The translations under genes were made by a program, and so were the position numbers. A DNA stretch of 64,000 nucleotides, from contig CAIIXF020000002.1 in the NCBI GenBank assembly GCA_903813345.2, forward strand, positions 10,870,150 to 10,934,149, read 5' to 3'. This DNA is from Owenia fusiformis. Lineage: Eukaryota; Annelida; Polychaeta; Sabellida; Oweniidae. Shown here piece after piece: positions 11,451-22,665 of the stretch; the first letter of the stretch is position 1, and each line of letters begins with the position of its first letter. The notes below the pieces were generated by a model that did not search any database, had not been told where the DNA came from, and saw only the letters and a program-made list of their open reading frames with translations.

Positions 11451-11689
11451 TAATTACATGCCTGTGACACTTTACTTTAGTTTTAACATTTAAGTTATCA
11501 ATTTAAGTTAAATAGTATTGTCAATACTGTTGCTATATTTATTAATACTGTTCATAATGCTATTATATTTAAATAACAAATAAATCAAAGAAATTTCATT
11601 ATTTTAATATATTCTCAACTGTTTTTAAAAGATACTTTGAATTATTTGTATTCAACATTAAAAACAATGAGATACTTACTTAGTCATGT

Positions 11690-12124
11690 ACATTTTGCTT
11701 TTGATAAAGTTCTTTGTTAACACCATTAATAATCATTTGTTCATTCAATATCACTCTCGTACTTCAAATGCTTCCAATGCTTGGATCTATTTGGAATTTT
11801 CCCTATTAAAATTACATTTCTTTCAGTAAGTTTTTCTTGAACGATAGAAATGGCTTTCGAATAGTTTTCTGTTATTGTTGAAATATGAGAATGTACTGAT
11901 TCAGTGTAATCTTTTCCTGCGTCGGAACAATCGTTACCTGCATTTTGCAAAAATACAATGTTAGGTCTTAAGGTTTTGAAATTCACTGTGGAATTATCCA
12001 AGTCATCAATATGACCTCCTGGCTTAAAGTACCATGTTATTTTTGTTTTAGACTTAAATTTCAATTTAGGATTAGCTTTATAAACATTTTCAACCAAACT
12101 GCTACCTACTATAGCCTCCTCCAT
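11690..12124 (-). pseudogene. SGNH-hydrolase-like domain, copy 2 (better preserved N-terminus)
   Basis: A single 127-codon frame (11741-12124) reads MEEAIVGSSLVENVYKANP, KPGGHIDDLDN, LRPNIVFLQNAGND and VQEKLTERNVILIGKIPNRS. IVGSS, GG and AGND correspond to SGNH blocks I, II and III. The C-terminal His block seen at 7085-7250 is missing here. The start codon is chosen because the next in-frame residues begin the conserved IVGSS strand. It could be part of the same mobile element as the DUF6729-like gene, since both recur in each unit. Confidence 0.55.
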
Positions 12125-12221
12125 TTCATCGATAATATCAAAATAAAATGTTTCCTTTTTTACCCTGCCCCTGACTTCCTTAGATCATCTTAGAGTGATT
12201 TATAGTAGTCAAACATTTGTT

Positions 12222-13220
12222 TTTTCCACTTATTTTTTGTCTGGAAGGTCAGGTATCTCAAATTCCCATGCTGAAAATGCTCTGGCTGCAAGTGTCTTTA
12301 TTCCCATTCAATTTTAAACCTTGCCTCTAAGGATCCCTCTCAAAGCCTCATTAGACATCATTAAAAATGTTCTCTCTGCACACATTTTTATTAATAAAAA
12401 CTTAATGTGAAAACAATTGGAGTGGTCAACCCATATCAGCAGAGGCAATCTTGCCACTCTCAATGGCATATTTTACTATCATTGCCTTGCCCTCATCAGT
12501 CAATATCTTGTACGAAATACAGTGTATATAAACAAAGCCTGGGTATTTATTAGTCTATCCTGTTAGATGTCCTTTCTAAACCAATTCAAAACACCCGGTT
12601 TTTTAAAATTAATTTCATCGATATACTAGTGCTATAAATATTCTAATACCCTAGTCTTTTCTTCTCTAGATCTACTAAAAATTTAAACAGCCCCAGCCAT
12701 TTTTTTTTTATATTAATACTAAAAACCAAAAGTTCTGAAGTGCACCAAACAAAATAGATGAAAGTCATATTCCATGGGATTTGTTTAATTTGGTTGATTT
12801 TTTCATTTGCAGTGACTTGCAAAGTGTGACCACCTTTTTCAAAGTTCCGGCTACAGTATAAAGCTGCACATCAGGATGTTCTCGATATAAACAAGATTAT
12901 GTTCTTGACCACTCTTGATTTTTGATATCTTTTAACTATGAAAGAGGGGCATTCCGAAACTGATATTTTTGATTAGTCTGGATAGATGGTACAGTAAAAC
13001 TGCTGCCTTCCACTGGTCAGCTGTTACTGCACCATTTCCCATTTCTTAGCAGGGCAATATTGATAGTGTCAGGTATTGATAAACAATTGGCCAAGCCCAG
13101 TTGGGTCACATGAAATTGCCACAAGACTTACAAATATTTCCACTTACATATATTTCCAGTAGATATTTTAACATAAGGTTTCATCACTTGCTCCACATTG
13201 TCATCAAGTCTTCTATGACA
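12222..13220. repeat. Duplicated block, copy C, with C-x2-C fragment
   Basis: Third occurrence of the 531-1690 block, starting TTTGTTTTTTCCACTTATTT and ending with CACATTGTCATCAAGTCTTC at about 13213. Immediately after, the sequence jumps to the equivalent of 9065 (TTTCACTGTGATTAAGATTA), so the spacer between the C-x2-C fragment and the DUF6729-like gene is deleted in this unit. Confidence 0.75.
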
Positions 13221-13359
13221 TTTCACTGTGATTAAGATTATTTCATGTAGTTACAATACTTGATAAAGCTACCAGTCGCTGAAAAAGCATTATAGGCTAG
13301 TTTTTACTTTTAACAATTTAAACAAAGTGGTATAAAACAATTCAGCATAACTATGTGAC

Positions 13360-14005
13360 TGCACACTCCGTATTATGATATAATGATGATAAAGATGTTG
13401 TCATACATGACCTTGACACTTCTAGTGTTGTGTCGCCAGTGAAGTGCTAGTTCTTTCCTCATGATGGCCTTATCATATACCATCAATATCCACTTCTTGG
13501 AAGGAACTGATGGCTGTGTGGGGTCCTTTACAACTGTGTTCACGAGGGGATTGTTGGTAAAATGAAATGTCTGCAAGGTACTTCAATGTACAAATTGTCC
13601 ATGCCTAACCGTTCTTTACATAATGGCTTCCAAAGTCTTTTTTGGTCATTGCCAAATGTCCCTTCATGAAGAAGGCAGATCATTTTTACATAATAGCTGT
13701 ACTTGTATGCCAATATGGATGACCATCTCTTTGTGTTTCAAGTTCCCCTTGGTTTTATTCCCTTTCAGGTCAGTAAAGAAAAGGATAGACATCCATTTTC
13801 TGTCCAGCTCTGGCAATGACTCATTCCAATCACTGGGTAGCACAATTTTGTTGAGGTTGGTAGTGATTTGGGGACCTGATGTAAAAGTTGCCGGAGCAGT
13901 TGTTGAATTTGTTGAAGGTGAAGTTGCTGAGGCTGTTGAAGATGAAGTTGGTGAAGTTGCTGAGGTTGTTGAAGGTGAAGTTGCAGAGGTTGTTGAAGTT
14001 TTTAA
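13360..14005 (-). pseudogene. DUF6729-like protein, decayed copy 3 (core deleted)
   Basis: Carries the PSVPSKKWILMVYDKAIMRK block (13373-13576 frame), the ILAYKYSY region around 13660-13720, then jumps near 13730 directly to the SLPELD/ITTNLNKIV block and a four-unit minisatellite. The central cysteine/VRQVLD block is missing. It joins LINE sequence at about 14005, as in the other units. Confidence 0.5.
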
Positions 14006-16104
14006 GACTGGATTTCTGTAGAGCCAATATTACCTTTTGCGATATTACCACCTAACTTAACTAGTATTGCCCAATAAAATATATATCAAGGCTTTTAATA
14101 AAATGTTTTCTCTCTTTTTTTCTGCGTTGGGAGCATAAATGTTAACAAGTTTGATATGCTTATTATTGATTTTACAGAACAAGGAGAGAATTCTACCCTC
14201 TTGGTCAAAAGTTCTGTTGATTAAATACCTTTTGCTGATAAAAATCCCAACGCCTTTGCTTTGGACTGAACCAAAAGAAAAATACATCTGTTTGCAATTT
14301 GTCAGGGACTTCCAAAGATTCTGAATGTCATTTAATGAACAAATATGTGTCTCTTGCACAAAAATAATGTCAAAATTGATTTAATTTTCATTTAGATATT
14401 ATATTTTTGCTGGTTCAAACCTGAAGCCATCAATATTTATAGTTAAAATAGAATTGCACATAAAATGAGAGTTAAAATAAATTAGACTAAAATTGTTTAA
14501 AAGGTTAGATGAGTCAAAACTCACCAGGCAGGCTCACTTGTTTTGCTTCTTGTTGTTTGAAGCCTCCTCAGAAGCACTACCTTCGAGTCAGACAAAAGGT
14601 TGGGTCTACTTCCATATCTTTCACTTGAGACATTAATGAGACATTGGTAAAATCTCCTTAACCTCCTTGTCCAGATATATAAAATGGTTCCGATTGGGTA
14701 TCAGGTATGAGATCCATTAGCTAAGGGGTCTGAGGGATAGCCTGGCCATTAGGCAAAGTAATATCACTAGATGATTCCTGAGATTTTGCCTGACCAGCAG
14801 GCGATATATTCTGACTAGATACCACCTGACAGCAGTTGAGGATTCATCACTGATGTTCGCCTGGCCAGCAGGTGGGGTAGAGTCACTATTGTAGATATCC
14901 TGGGGGTTTGCAGATGAAGTAGTTGTAGATGCCCCCTGACCAGCAGGGGGGTTATGACTAGAAGTAGAGGATTGGCCAGCAGTTGTAGATTGCACGATAG
15001 TGTTCTTGGAGGCCCTTTCAGCGACTTGACATGGAGCTAATCCAAGTTTGGGCTTGCAAGCAGCCTTTCTTGGGTTACTTCAAGTTGTTCTCATGTGTGG
15101 TTTTGTGAAAGCGTCTATAAGGCCCAGTAAAGGATTATCAGAGTCAATGGGTTCAGAATCACAATCAGAATCTGAAAAGGTGTCCTCATTTAAGTCTCTA
15201 ATAGGAGACACAGCACTAGCTCTCGAAGCGTATGTAAGGTGACAAATATGTTGACTATTGTGATCCTCCCTTAGTTCTTTGAGGGTTTGACATTTTTTAC
15301 AAAACTTAGGACAGTTATATCCTTTGTGCATGTCTGAACTAGGATCGCTGCAGCACCTGCACTGTTGTATCATCTTAAGGTATTGCACATTAAAATTAAA
15401 AACAAGACCGGCGTGGTAAACATTATGGTATTGCGGAACAGCTGAAATATCTACCTCATTGTCCATTCTTATTGTTCAAATATGAACTCTGTAAATGCAT
15501 GGGACCAGGGGTCATCTCTGTTGAAGCCCTATAACGCTTAGAGGAGTCCCAAATTCCAGAAAATTATCTTTAACAGACTCTCCTGGGATGTCAATTGGGA
15601 GACCATAGATTAAAATCCTGTGCAAGTCTTTTACAAAATTGATACATACTTCATCGCCTTTTGATGTACACCAAGGTTCTTGAATGACCTGAAGTGGTTA
15701 TTCTGCATGTATGCTCGAACTTTGTCTAAGTTAATAACACACATGATTTTGGAAGGTTCCCTAATAATGGCCCTCACAAGTGTGTGATGCCATCCTTTTT
15801 CTATAAATATCTTCAATAAATGTCCTTTGAATGATCTGAAGTGGTTATTCTGCATGTATGCTCTGACTTTGTCTAGTTTAAGTCCTTTATTTGAAATATT
15901 CACATTTCCAAAATTTCAGCTTCCTTGGTTCACGTTTTGTTCACGTGATCTTGTGAGATTTTTTTGGTGGGTGCTAATGTCGGTTTTCAAAATTCTGCTG
16001 GGGTCCGTTGCGTGATTTTGATCGTTATTCGTACTCGTTGTCGGTTTTGGGGCTCTGGGGTCAGTTTCCATTGTTTTTTGCATATATTTCCTCAGAATCA
16101 ACAC
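14005..16104 (-). mobile_element. L1-like LINE fragment, copy 3
   Basis: Minus order: ORF1 from 16104 (METDPRAPKPTTSTNN) to about 14700, then ORF2 from about 14480 to 14005. ORF1 shows the VRAYMQNNHFRSFKGHLLK block (duplicated internally near 15680-15740), the RRM-like and Cys/His segments (15080-15466), and a C-terminus with PAGQ repeats at 14717-14995. ORF2 shows GVGIFIS, DQEGRILSLFCKINN and LVNIYAPNAE in 14057-14359. It is truncated within the endonuclease. Confidence 0.7.
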
Positions 16105-16129
16105 CTTCGCGTCTGTTTTTCAGACTAAA

Positions 16130-17545
16130 AGGTTGGGTCTACTTCCATATCTTTCACTTGAGATATTAGTGAGACATTGGTAAAATCTCCTTGACCTCCT
16201 TGTCAAGATATATATAAAATGGTTCCGATTGGGTATCAGATATGAGATCCATTAGCTCAGGGGTCTGAGGGGTAGCCTGGCCAGTAGGCAAAGTGATATC
16301 ACTAGATGATTCCTGAGATTTTGCCTGACCAGCAGGCGATATATTCTGACTAGATACCACCTGACAGCAGTTGGGGATTCATTACTGATGTTTGCTTGGC
16401 CAGCAGGTGGGGTAGAGACACTATTGTAGATATTCTTGGGGTTTGCTGATGAAGTAGTTGTAGATGCCCCCTGACCAGCAGGGGGGTTATGACTAGAAGT
16501 AAAGGATTGACCAGCAGTTGTAGATTGCACGATAGTGTTCTTGGAGGGCCTTTCAGCGACTTAATCCAAGTTTAAGCTTTCCAGCAGCCTTTCTCGGGTT
16601 ACTTAGAGTTGTTCTCATGTGTGGTTTGTGACAGCGTCTATAAGGCCCTGTATAGGATTATCAGAGTCAATGGAATCACAATCAGAATCTAAAGAGATGT
16701 CCTCATTTAAGTCTCAAGGAGACACAGCTCTAGCTCTCAAAGCGTATGTAAGGCGTCAAATGTGTTGACCATTGTGATCCTCCTTCTTTGAGGGTTTGAC
16801 ATTTTTTACAAAACTTAGGACAGTTATATCCTTTGTGCATGTCTGAACTAGGATCGCTGCAGCACCTGCACTGTTGTATCATGTTAATGTATGGCACATT
16901 AAAATTAAAAACACGACCGGCGTGGTAAATATTATGGTATTGCGGAACAGCTGAAATATCTACATCTTTGTCCATTCTTATTGTTAAAATATGAACCCCT
17001 GTAAGTGCATGGGACCAGGGGTCATCTCTATGTCGAAGTCCTATAACGCTTAGAGTCCCAAATTCCGGAAAATTATCTTTCACAGACTCTCCTGGGATGT
17101 CAATTGGGAGACCATAGATAAAAATCCGGTGCAAGTCTTTTACAAAATTGATACATACTTCATTGTTTCCGAACGAAATTTAATGACACACGTATTATGG
17201 GAAGGTTCCCTAATAATGGCCCTCAAGAGTGTGTGACGCCATTCTTTTTTGATAAATATCTTCGATAAATGTCCTTTGAATGATCTGAAGTGGTTATTCT
17301 GCACGTATGCTCTGACTTCGTCTAGTTGAAGTCCTTTATTTGAAATATTCACATTTCCAGATTTTTTGCTATTTTGGTTGACGTTTTGTTCACGCGATCT
17401 TGCGAGATCGTCCTGGTGGGTGCTGTTGTTGGTTTCCGAAATTCTGCTGGGGTCCGTTGCGTGATTTTGAATGGTATATTTACTCGTTGTCGGCTTTGGG
17501 GTTCTGGGGTCAGTTTCCATTGTTTCGTTTCCGGTAGAAGGCATA
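16130..17545 (-). mobile_element. L1-like LINE ORF1, copy 4
   Basis: A further ORF1, head-to-tail with copy 3. Minus frames: 17140-17544 (METDPRTPKPTTSKYTIQ to the FRSET block), 16730-17134 (RIFIYGLPIDIPGESVKDNF, then CRCCSDPSSDMHKGYNC, CKKC) and 16166-16530 (PAGQ repeats ending FYIYLDKEVKEILP). It ends abruptly at the start of copy 3, with no ORF2, so ORF1 alone was tandemly duplicated or ORF2 was lost. Confidence 0.7.
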
Positions 17546-17579
17546 GGGTTGTTCTTAATCGTAGTCGTGGTAGACCTTT

Positions 17580-18660
17580 TAACAAAGGTTTCCTTACAGG
17601 CTCCACATTGTTCTCATTGGCAAGTCATCTCTATGTTCAGTTGAGTCACATTTGAAATATCCACAAGACTTGCATATATTTCTGGTATACCTTTTAACAT
17701 AAGGTTTCCTCACATGCTATACATCGTCCTCATTGACCAGTCTTCTCTTGCAGGCAGGCCTTTCCAATTTGAGGCACATTTGAAATTACCACAAGACTTG
17801 CATATATTTCCAGTAGAGCTTTTAACATAATGTTTCCTCACTACTATTCATTTTCCCCATTGGCAAGTTTTCTCTTGCACGCTGACTATATCCAGTTGAG
17901 GCACATTTGAAATTACCAAAAGACTTGCATATATTTCTGATCGACCTTTTGATATAAGGTTTCCTCACATGCTCCATATTTTCCTCATTGGCAAGTCTTA
18001 TCTTGTGGGCTAACTATATCCAATTAAGACACTTGAAATTACCACAAGATTCGCATATATTTCTGGTAGACCTTTTATCATAAGGTTTCCTCACATGTTC
18101 CACATTTTCCTCATTGGCAAGTCTTTTCTTGTGGGCTGACTATATCCAGTTAAGGCACATTTGAAATTACTACGCATATATATTACTATGCATATATTTC
18201 TGGTAGACCTTTTTACATAAGGTTTCCTCTCATGCTCCACATTGTCCTCATGTGCGTCTTCTCTATGTTCAGTTGAGTCACATTTAAAATTACCACAAGA
18301 CTTGCATATATTTCTGGTAGACTTTTTAACATAAGTTTTCCTCTCATGCTCCACATTGTCCTCATGTGCGTCTTCTCTATGTTCAGCTGAGTCACATTTG
18401 AAATTACCACAGGACTTGCATATATTTCTGGTAGACCTTTTTACACAAGACTTGCATATGTTTCCAGAAGACCTTTGAACATAAGGTTTCCTCTAATGCT
18501 CCACATTGTCCTCATTGGCAAGTCTTCTCTTGCAGGCTTACTATATTCAGTTGAGGCACATTTTAACACAAGGCTTGCATATATTCCTGGTAGACCTTTT
18601 AACACAAGATTTGCATATATTTCCGTTAGTTTTCCACACATGCTCTACATTGTCCTGTGA
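17580..18660 (-). repeat. Tandem array of a C-x2-C-x4-C module, about 9 units of 115-125 bp
   Basis: Units recur with landmarks ACTTGCATATATTTCTGGTA at about 17670, 17795, 17920, 18045, 18180, 18300, 18415, 18575 and a short unit at 18450. Minus-strand translation of one unit is RKPYVKRSTRNICKSCGNFK followed by C, then ST(G/E)xS(Q), ending NEDNVEHV or the frame-shifted LPMRTMWSM. The spacing C-x2-C-x4-C with a following Gly/Ser-His/Gln resembles a short zinc-binding motif. Because 115-125 is not always a multiple of three, units are not all in one frame. Single copies elsewhere (1477, 6025, 8207, 13119) belong to the composite unit. Confidence 0.7.
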
Positions 18661-18889
18661 TTCTTCTTCTAACACAAGTGTGACCACCTTGTTTCATAGT
18701 ACAAGAAAGATCCTGTTTGAAAACAAGGTGACATTTATGGTCACTCCAAAATTTCTACATTCTTTCACTGTGATAAAGATTATTTCATGTTATATTTATT
18801 TATAATTCATGTAGTTACAACACTTAATAAAGCTGCCAGTGGCCAAAATAGGCTAGCTTTTACTTTTAACAATTTAAACAAAGTGGTAT

Positions 18890-19327
18890 AACACAATTCA
18901 GCATAACTATGTGACTGCACACTCCACATTATGATATAATGATGATAAAAATGTTTTCATGCATGACCTTGACACTTCTAGTGTTGTGTCGCCAGTGAAG
19001 TGCTAGTTCTTTCCTCATGATGGCCTTATCATATACCATCAATATCCACTTCTTTGAAGGAACTGACGGCTGTTGGGGGTCCATGACAACTGCACTCACC
19101 AGGGGATTGTTGGTAAATTGAAATGTCTGAAAGGTAATTCAATGTACAGAATGCCCAAGCCTCACTGTTCTTCACAAAGTTGCCTTCAAAGTCTTGTTTG
19201 GTCATTGCCAAATGTCCCTTCATGAAGAAGGCAAATAGTTTTTACATAATAGCTGTACTTGTATGCCAATATGGATGGAAATCAGTTGGTATGTACCATG
19301 TCCAATTACTCCACTGAAGGTTGTGAC
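18890..19327 (-). pseudogene. DUF6729-like protein, copy 4, C-terminal part (left of the Harbinger insertion)
   Basis: Frames at 19029-19223 and around carry KGHLAMTKQDFEGNFVKNSE, LNYLSDISIYQQSPGE and the SSFKEVDIDGI segment; NYLSD is closer to the family consensus than in the other copies. The gene is cut at 19327/21725 by the Harbinger-type element, and continues at 21725-22200. Confidence 0.55.
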
Positions 19328-19330
19328 CAG

Positions 19331-19360
19331 AGGCCTAATTCATGAAAGCTCCACAAGCTT
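19331..19360 (+). repeat. Left terminal inverted repeat of the Harbinger-type element
   Basis: Thirty bases beginning AGGCCTAATTCATGAAAGCT. Its reverse complement is found at 21692-21721 with three mismatches. Confidence 0.85.
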
Positions 19361-19367
19361 GTGTGTC

Positions 19368-19485
19368 CATAATTGAATGAACGCAAGGAGCACACGCGTC
19401 TCGAACTCGCAACCTCGTGGTTACAGCCCAAATCGCCTAGCCTAAACGTGCTAGCGCTCAAGCCCTCTCGGCCAACTCGACAACC
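19368..19485 (-). mobile_element. tRNA-derived SINE head (Ser/Leu-like)
   Basis: The minus strand from 19485 reads GTTGTCGAGTTGGCCGAGAG (A-box region at 19463-19474), a long variable part, then GCGAGTTCGAGACGC (B-box at 19398-19408). A-box TGGCCGAGxGG and a long stretch between boxes are typical of class II (Ser or Leu) tRNAs. The acceptor stem does not pair, so this is a SINE or tRNA relic and not a tRNA gene. Confidence 0.6.
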
Positions 19486-19689
19486 CCAAAAAAGATTGTT
19501 TCGTTAGTCGATCTGACTGGAGGCAGCTGATGTTAACGCTCAGACACACCAGAGGAAGCACCCTACCCTTTTTCCCTTTGGCACTTGAGCTTATTTATTT
19601 CTAAATACACACACATTGCTCGACTGTCCTTAAGAACCCAGAGCGGGTTAATACCTCTGCAACTGAAAGCACAGACAGTGGTCATAAGT

Positions 19690-19756
19690 GAATAAACGCA
19701 AGGAGCACACGCATCTCGAACTCGCAACCTCGTGGTTACGGCCCCAATCGTAATGT
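19690..19756 (-). mobile_element. Second tRNA-derived SINE piece (B-box part only)
   Basis: Repeats AACGCAAGGAGCACACGC and CTCGAACTCGCAACCTCGTG from 19379-19425, then diverges before the A-box. The two pieces are about 305 bp apart in the same orientation. Confidence 0.55.
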
Positions 19757-19984
19757 ATTTGCGGACCTATTGCGTGTTCACAATTTATTTTGTTACATCA
19801 TATTCACAAAGCTATCCACAAATCCAGTAATTTCATGTCCCGTTAGATAGTTTTAGAATTTGTTGCTGATATGCGTTATTGAGTAAAGTTTTGAATAAAA
19901 TTAGATCTAATTTCTAATTGACCTTTAACAGTCAATTTATCTAAACTGTAATTTTTTATAAGATCAGAATAAAATAACAGTAGA

Positions 19985-20292
19985 TAATAACCCACAACCA
20001 CAACAATGTATTGATGTTGCACTATGGGAGCCAATCCTTGAGAGGTACATAATATTCTGGAGAATATAAATACCTGCAATAAGGGTGGTAGTGCTGAAGA
20101 GCTTTTCTTTTGATGTTCAGTGTCATTTTTAAGCATCCTGGTAAAAGGAAGGCATGTAATACCTTTTTCCTGTTCCTGCTCATCATAAATCTCTAATGGA
20201 TTTTGCCTGTCCCTAAAAACACATTCTCGTCTCTTTCTCTTTTCGTATACCAAATCATGCACTGACAGTGCAGCCATTATGTAAATGTGCAA
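19985..20292 (-). pseudogene. Harbinger transposase N-terminal fragment
   Basis: The minus frame starting at 20292 (19876-20292, 138 codons) includes MAALSVHDLVYEKRKRRECV, FRDRQNPLEIYDE, FTRMLKNDTEHQKKSSSALP and PLLQVFIFSRILCTS. These are the conserved N-terminal blocks of HARBI1/PIF-Harbinger nucleases (R-x-R-x-x-NP-L-E, then F-T-R, then ALPPLLQVL). The sequence is recognisable only to about 19985; the DDE catalytic part is absent. Codons 34-40 have lost a few residues of the usual spacing. It serves to classify the surrounding TIR element. Confidence 0.7.
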
Positions 20293-20496
20293 GCGTTCTT
20301 GTGTTCATGGACTGTGACGATGATAAATAGCTACCAGAGGGTACTTATTATTCATATTCAAAATGTCCATAATTAAAGTTGCGGTGTTAAGCAACATTGA
20401 AAACCTTAAAAACTACTCATAACACACTTTTACATCCATATTTGAACGTCTATATCACATTCTTATTTTTATTTTTTTATTTAGAAAATTAACCTG

Positions 20497-21490
20497 GTGA
20501 AAGTATTATATATGGACTACACATGTACATATTTCCATCACTTAAGCTCCAGCACTTCCAAAGTACTTAACATTTTGAACTGGTCCACCTTAACTGAGAG
20601 GAGGATCCTCCACTTTAAAACAATTATGTACAAAGCCGTGAAAGATTTAACACCTATTTATATCTCAGATATATTTAGGCCATTCATAAACCCTCAAGCA
20701 AGATTGTTAAGGAAATCTCGAGATTTCACTATCCCTATTCACTATCCACATAAGTCTCCAATATACAAAATGATGAACCTATGGAATGATCCAGGATCTG
20801 TTCACTTGGAACAAAAGCTCTTGCCAACTATTGCATCTTTTAAAAGAACACTTAAATTAAATTTGTTCCCTGGTGTGTTTCAACTATTTGTTTAAAATTA
20901 ACTCGTCAACAAGAACTTTATCTGAATAGAGCCAGGGTAGATTTAATTTTAAAAGCTCAGCTCAAAGCCCACAATTGGAGCTCAGTTGAGTCATCAAATT
21001 GTTTATGTGGTTCCCCTGAAACTTTTCCCCACTTCTTTTTCAAATGTCCTCAGAAAGAACAACAAAGAAATAAATTAATAACAGATACTTTAGGGATATA
21101 TGGGGACTTATTAACTCATTTCAAAACTCAGCAAGACAAAATTCACTTTTTTCTTTTTGGGGATCCATCATTAACCCAACTAGAAATGGATAATCTATTT
21201 TCACTGATTGCGAATTATCTCATTGAAAACACAACCGGAATCTAAATATTTTCCTGCCTATGACCTGTTTCCATTTTTCAACATACTCACCCCCCAGGAT
21301 ATCAGCAGCCCTCCTATCTTTTGTTTCATTGCAAGGCATTCTACCATTTACAGGTGACATCCAGGTTAAGATGAATATTGTACTTTATTGTTTACTTATA
21401 TGAGGGGACATCTAATGCTTACAGCGCTTTGCCCCTTGTAATTGTATCTAAATGACTTGTGCTTACAATAAATATGAAAGATGATAAAAA
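20497..21490 (+). mobile_element. 3' end of a non-LTR retrotransposon (C-terminal domain, 3' tail)
   Basis: A 132-codon frame (20497-20895) reads LNILNWSTLTERRILHFKTI, then YKAVKDLTPIYISDIF, MMNLWNDPG and IASFKRTLKLNLF. This matches the extreme C-terminal region of RT-encoding LINE proteins (L-x-W-x-x-x-x-x-R, SYLSDLF, LWNSLP, FK-x-x-LK). In another frame to about 21240 there is NCLCGSPETFPHFFFKCP, the terminal Cys/His motif of the same protein class. The fragment ends near 21490 in GATAAAAAAAA, consistent with a LINE 3' tail. It lies inside the Harbinger-type element. Confidence 0.65.
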
Positions 21491-21691
21491 AAAACTTAAG
21501 CTAATGTTAAATGTGTTCTCAAGAGGATTGATAACACTGAATTTTCAGAGAGTGACTTACAGTTAAGTACAGAGGTTCCGCACGATAATGACATATTTCT
21601 CCAGGTACTGCAAGATATCTGCAGTGATGCTGATTTTGCGGTCCTTTCGTGAATTGGAAATTCAGTACTGCAGTGAGTTACAGAATTCAGC

Positions 21692-21721
21692 AAGCTTGCG
21701 GAGCTTTCATGAATCGGGCCT
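21692..21721 (-). repeat. Right terminal inverted repeat of the Harbinger-type element
   Basis: On the minus strand it begins AGGCCCGATTCATGAAAGCT; mismatches to the left repeat at positions 6, 7 and 23. A related subterminal motif (TTCGTGAATTGG) occurs 50 bp inside. Confidence 0.85.
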
Positions 21722-21724
21722 CAG

Positions 21725-22200
21725 GACATACATTTCTTTGAGCAATTGAGGCACTGAACACTTTCTGTTGCCATATTGTTATAGCTTATCATGTCGAGGA
21801 CCTGCCTCACTCCTATATATACCTGCTCAACTGAACCATCTTTCGTTACAACCTGGATCTGTTCAAAGGAGCTTGTTCTTTTATAACTTGTAGCATATCC
21901 ACAAAAACAATAGATTGGCAAAGTAAAGGGTAGGTTTTGGACACTGAGAGAAAGCAAGTGAGGGTTGTGGGGGTAGTTCCAAATTTGAAGATGATCCTTT
22001 TTCTTGCCCTCCCTTTTAAATCAGTATAGAAAAGGTTAGACACCCATTTTCTGTCCAGCTCTGACAAGGACTCAAACTAGGTAACACAATTTTGTTGAGG
22101 TTTTTTTGATTTGTGGATCTGATGTAAAAGCTGGAGTCACTAGATCTGCTGATGAAGTTAATTGAGGTTTTGTTTGAGTTACACAAACTTTTTATCAAGC
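21725..22200 (-). pseudogene. DUF6729-like protein, copy 4, N-terminal part (right of the Harbinger insertion)
   Basis: Minus frames carry SELDRKWVSNLFYTDLKGRA (21846-22067) and VEQVYIGVRQVLDMISYNNM followed by ATESVQCLNCSKKCMS (21721-21957). These are the family's L-x-x-D-x-x-W-V block and its cysteine block. The upstream minisatellite is absent in this copy. Confidence 0.6.
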
Positions 22201-22249
22201 CACTGAAGCTGTTGTTGAACTCAGAGTTACCTTTGATCTTGCAACTGCC

Positions 22250-22665
22250 GCTGCCTTCTTAACTGAATTTGTACAAAGGAGCTTGTACTCCCACAACTTG
22301 TAGGGTATCCACAAGAACAATGGACAAAGTAAAGGGTATGTTTTGGCATTTGTCAGAAAGCAAGTGATGGTTGTGGGGGTTGTTCCAGATTCGAGGATCA
22401 TCCTTCAGTCTAGCTCTCCCTTTCTGGTCAGTATAAAAAAATGTAGACACCTATTTGATGTCCAGCTCTGGCAATGACTCATTCCAACCACTAGGTAGGA
22501 CAATTTTGTTGAGGTTGGTAGTGATATGTTGACCTGATGTAAAAGTTACAGGAGCAGTTGCTGAAGTTGTTGAAGTTGTTGTTGAAAGTGACATTGTTTT
22601 TGAAGGTGACAATGTTGTTGAAGGTGAAATTGCTGAGGTTGTTGTTGAAGGTGAACAAAAAATAT
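22250..22665 (-). pseudogene. DUF6729-like protein, copy 5 (N-terminal blocks)
   Basis: Contains the clearest version of the family signature: LFLWIPYKLWEYKLLCTNS at 22255-22340 (pattern F-x-W-x-P-Y-x-x-W-x-x-x-x-x-C). Upstream lie TDQKGRARLKDDPRIWNNPH and a short minisatellite remnant at 22555-22650. The sequence departs from the composite unit after about 22665, which marks the end of the array. Confidence 0.6.

Larger units (their letters stand above)
19328..21724. mobile_element. PIF/Harbinger-type DNA transposon remnant with nested SINE and LINE pieces
   Basis: Bounded by 30-bp terminal inverted repeats (19331-19360 and 21692-21721, 27 of 30 matching, starting AGGCC and containing ATTCATGAAAGCTCC) and flanked by a 3-bp direct repeat CAG (19328-19330, 21722-21724). 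An unoccupied form of the site, GTGCCAGGACATAC, is present in paralogous copy 2 near 9592. Three-base duplication, TIRs of this type and an internal Harbinger transposase N-terminus (19985-20292) agree, although the usual target is TWA and not CAG. The catalytic domain is gone and the space is filled by tRNA-derived SINE sequence and a LINE 3' end. Confidence 0.75.
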
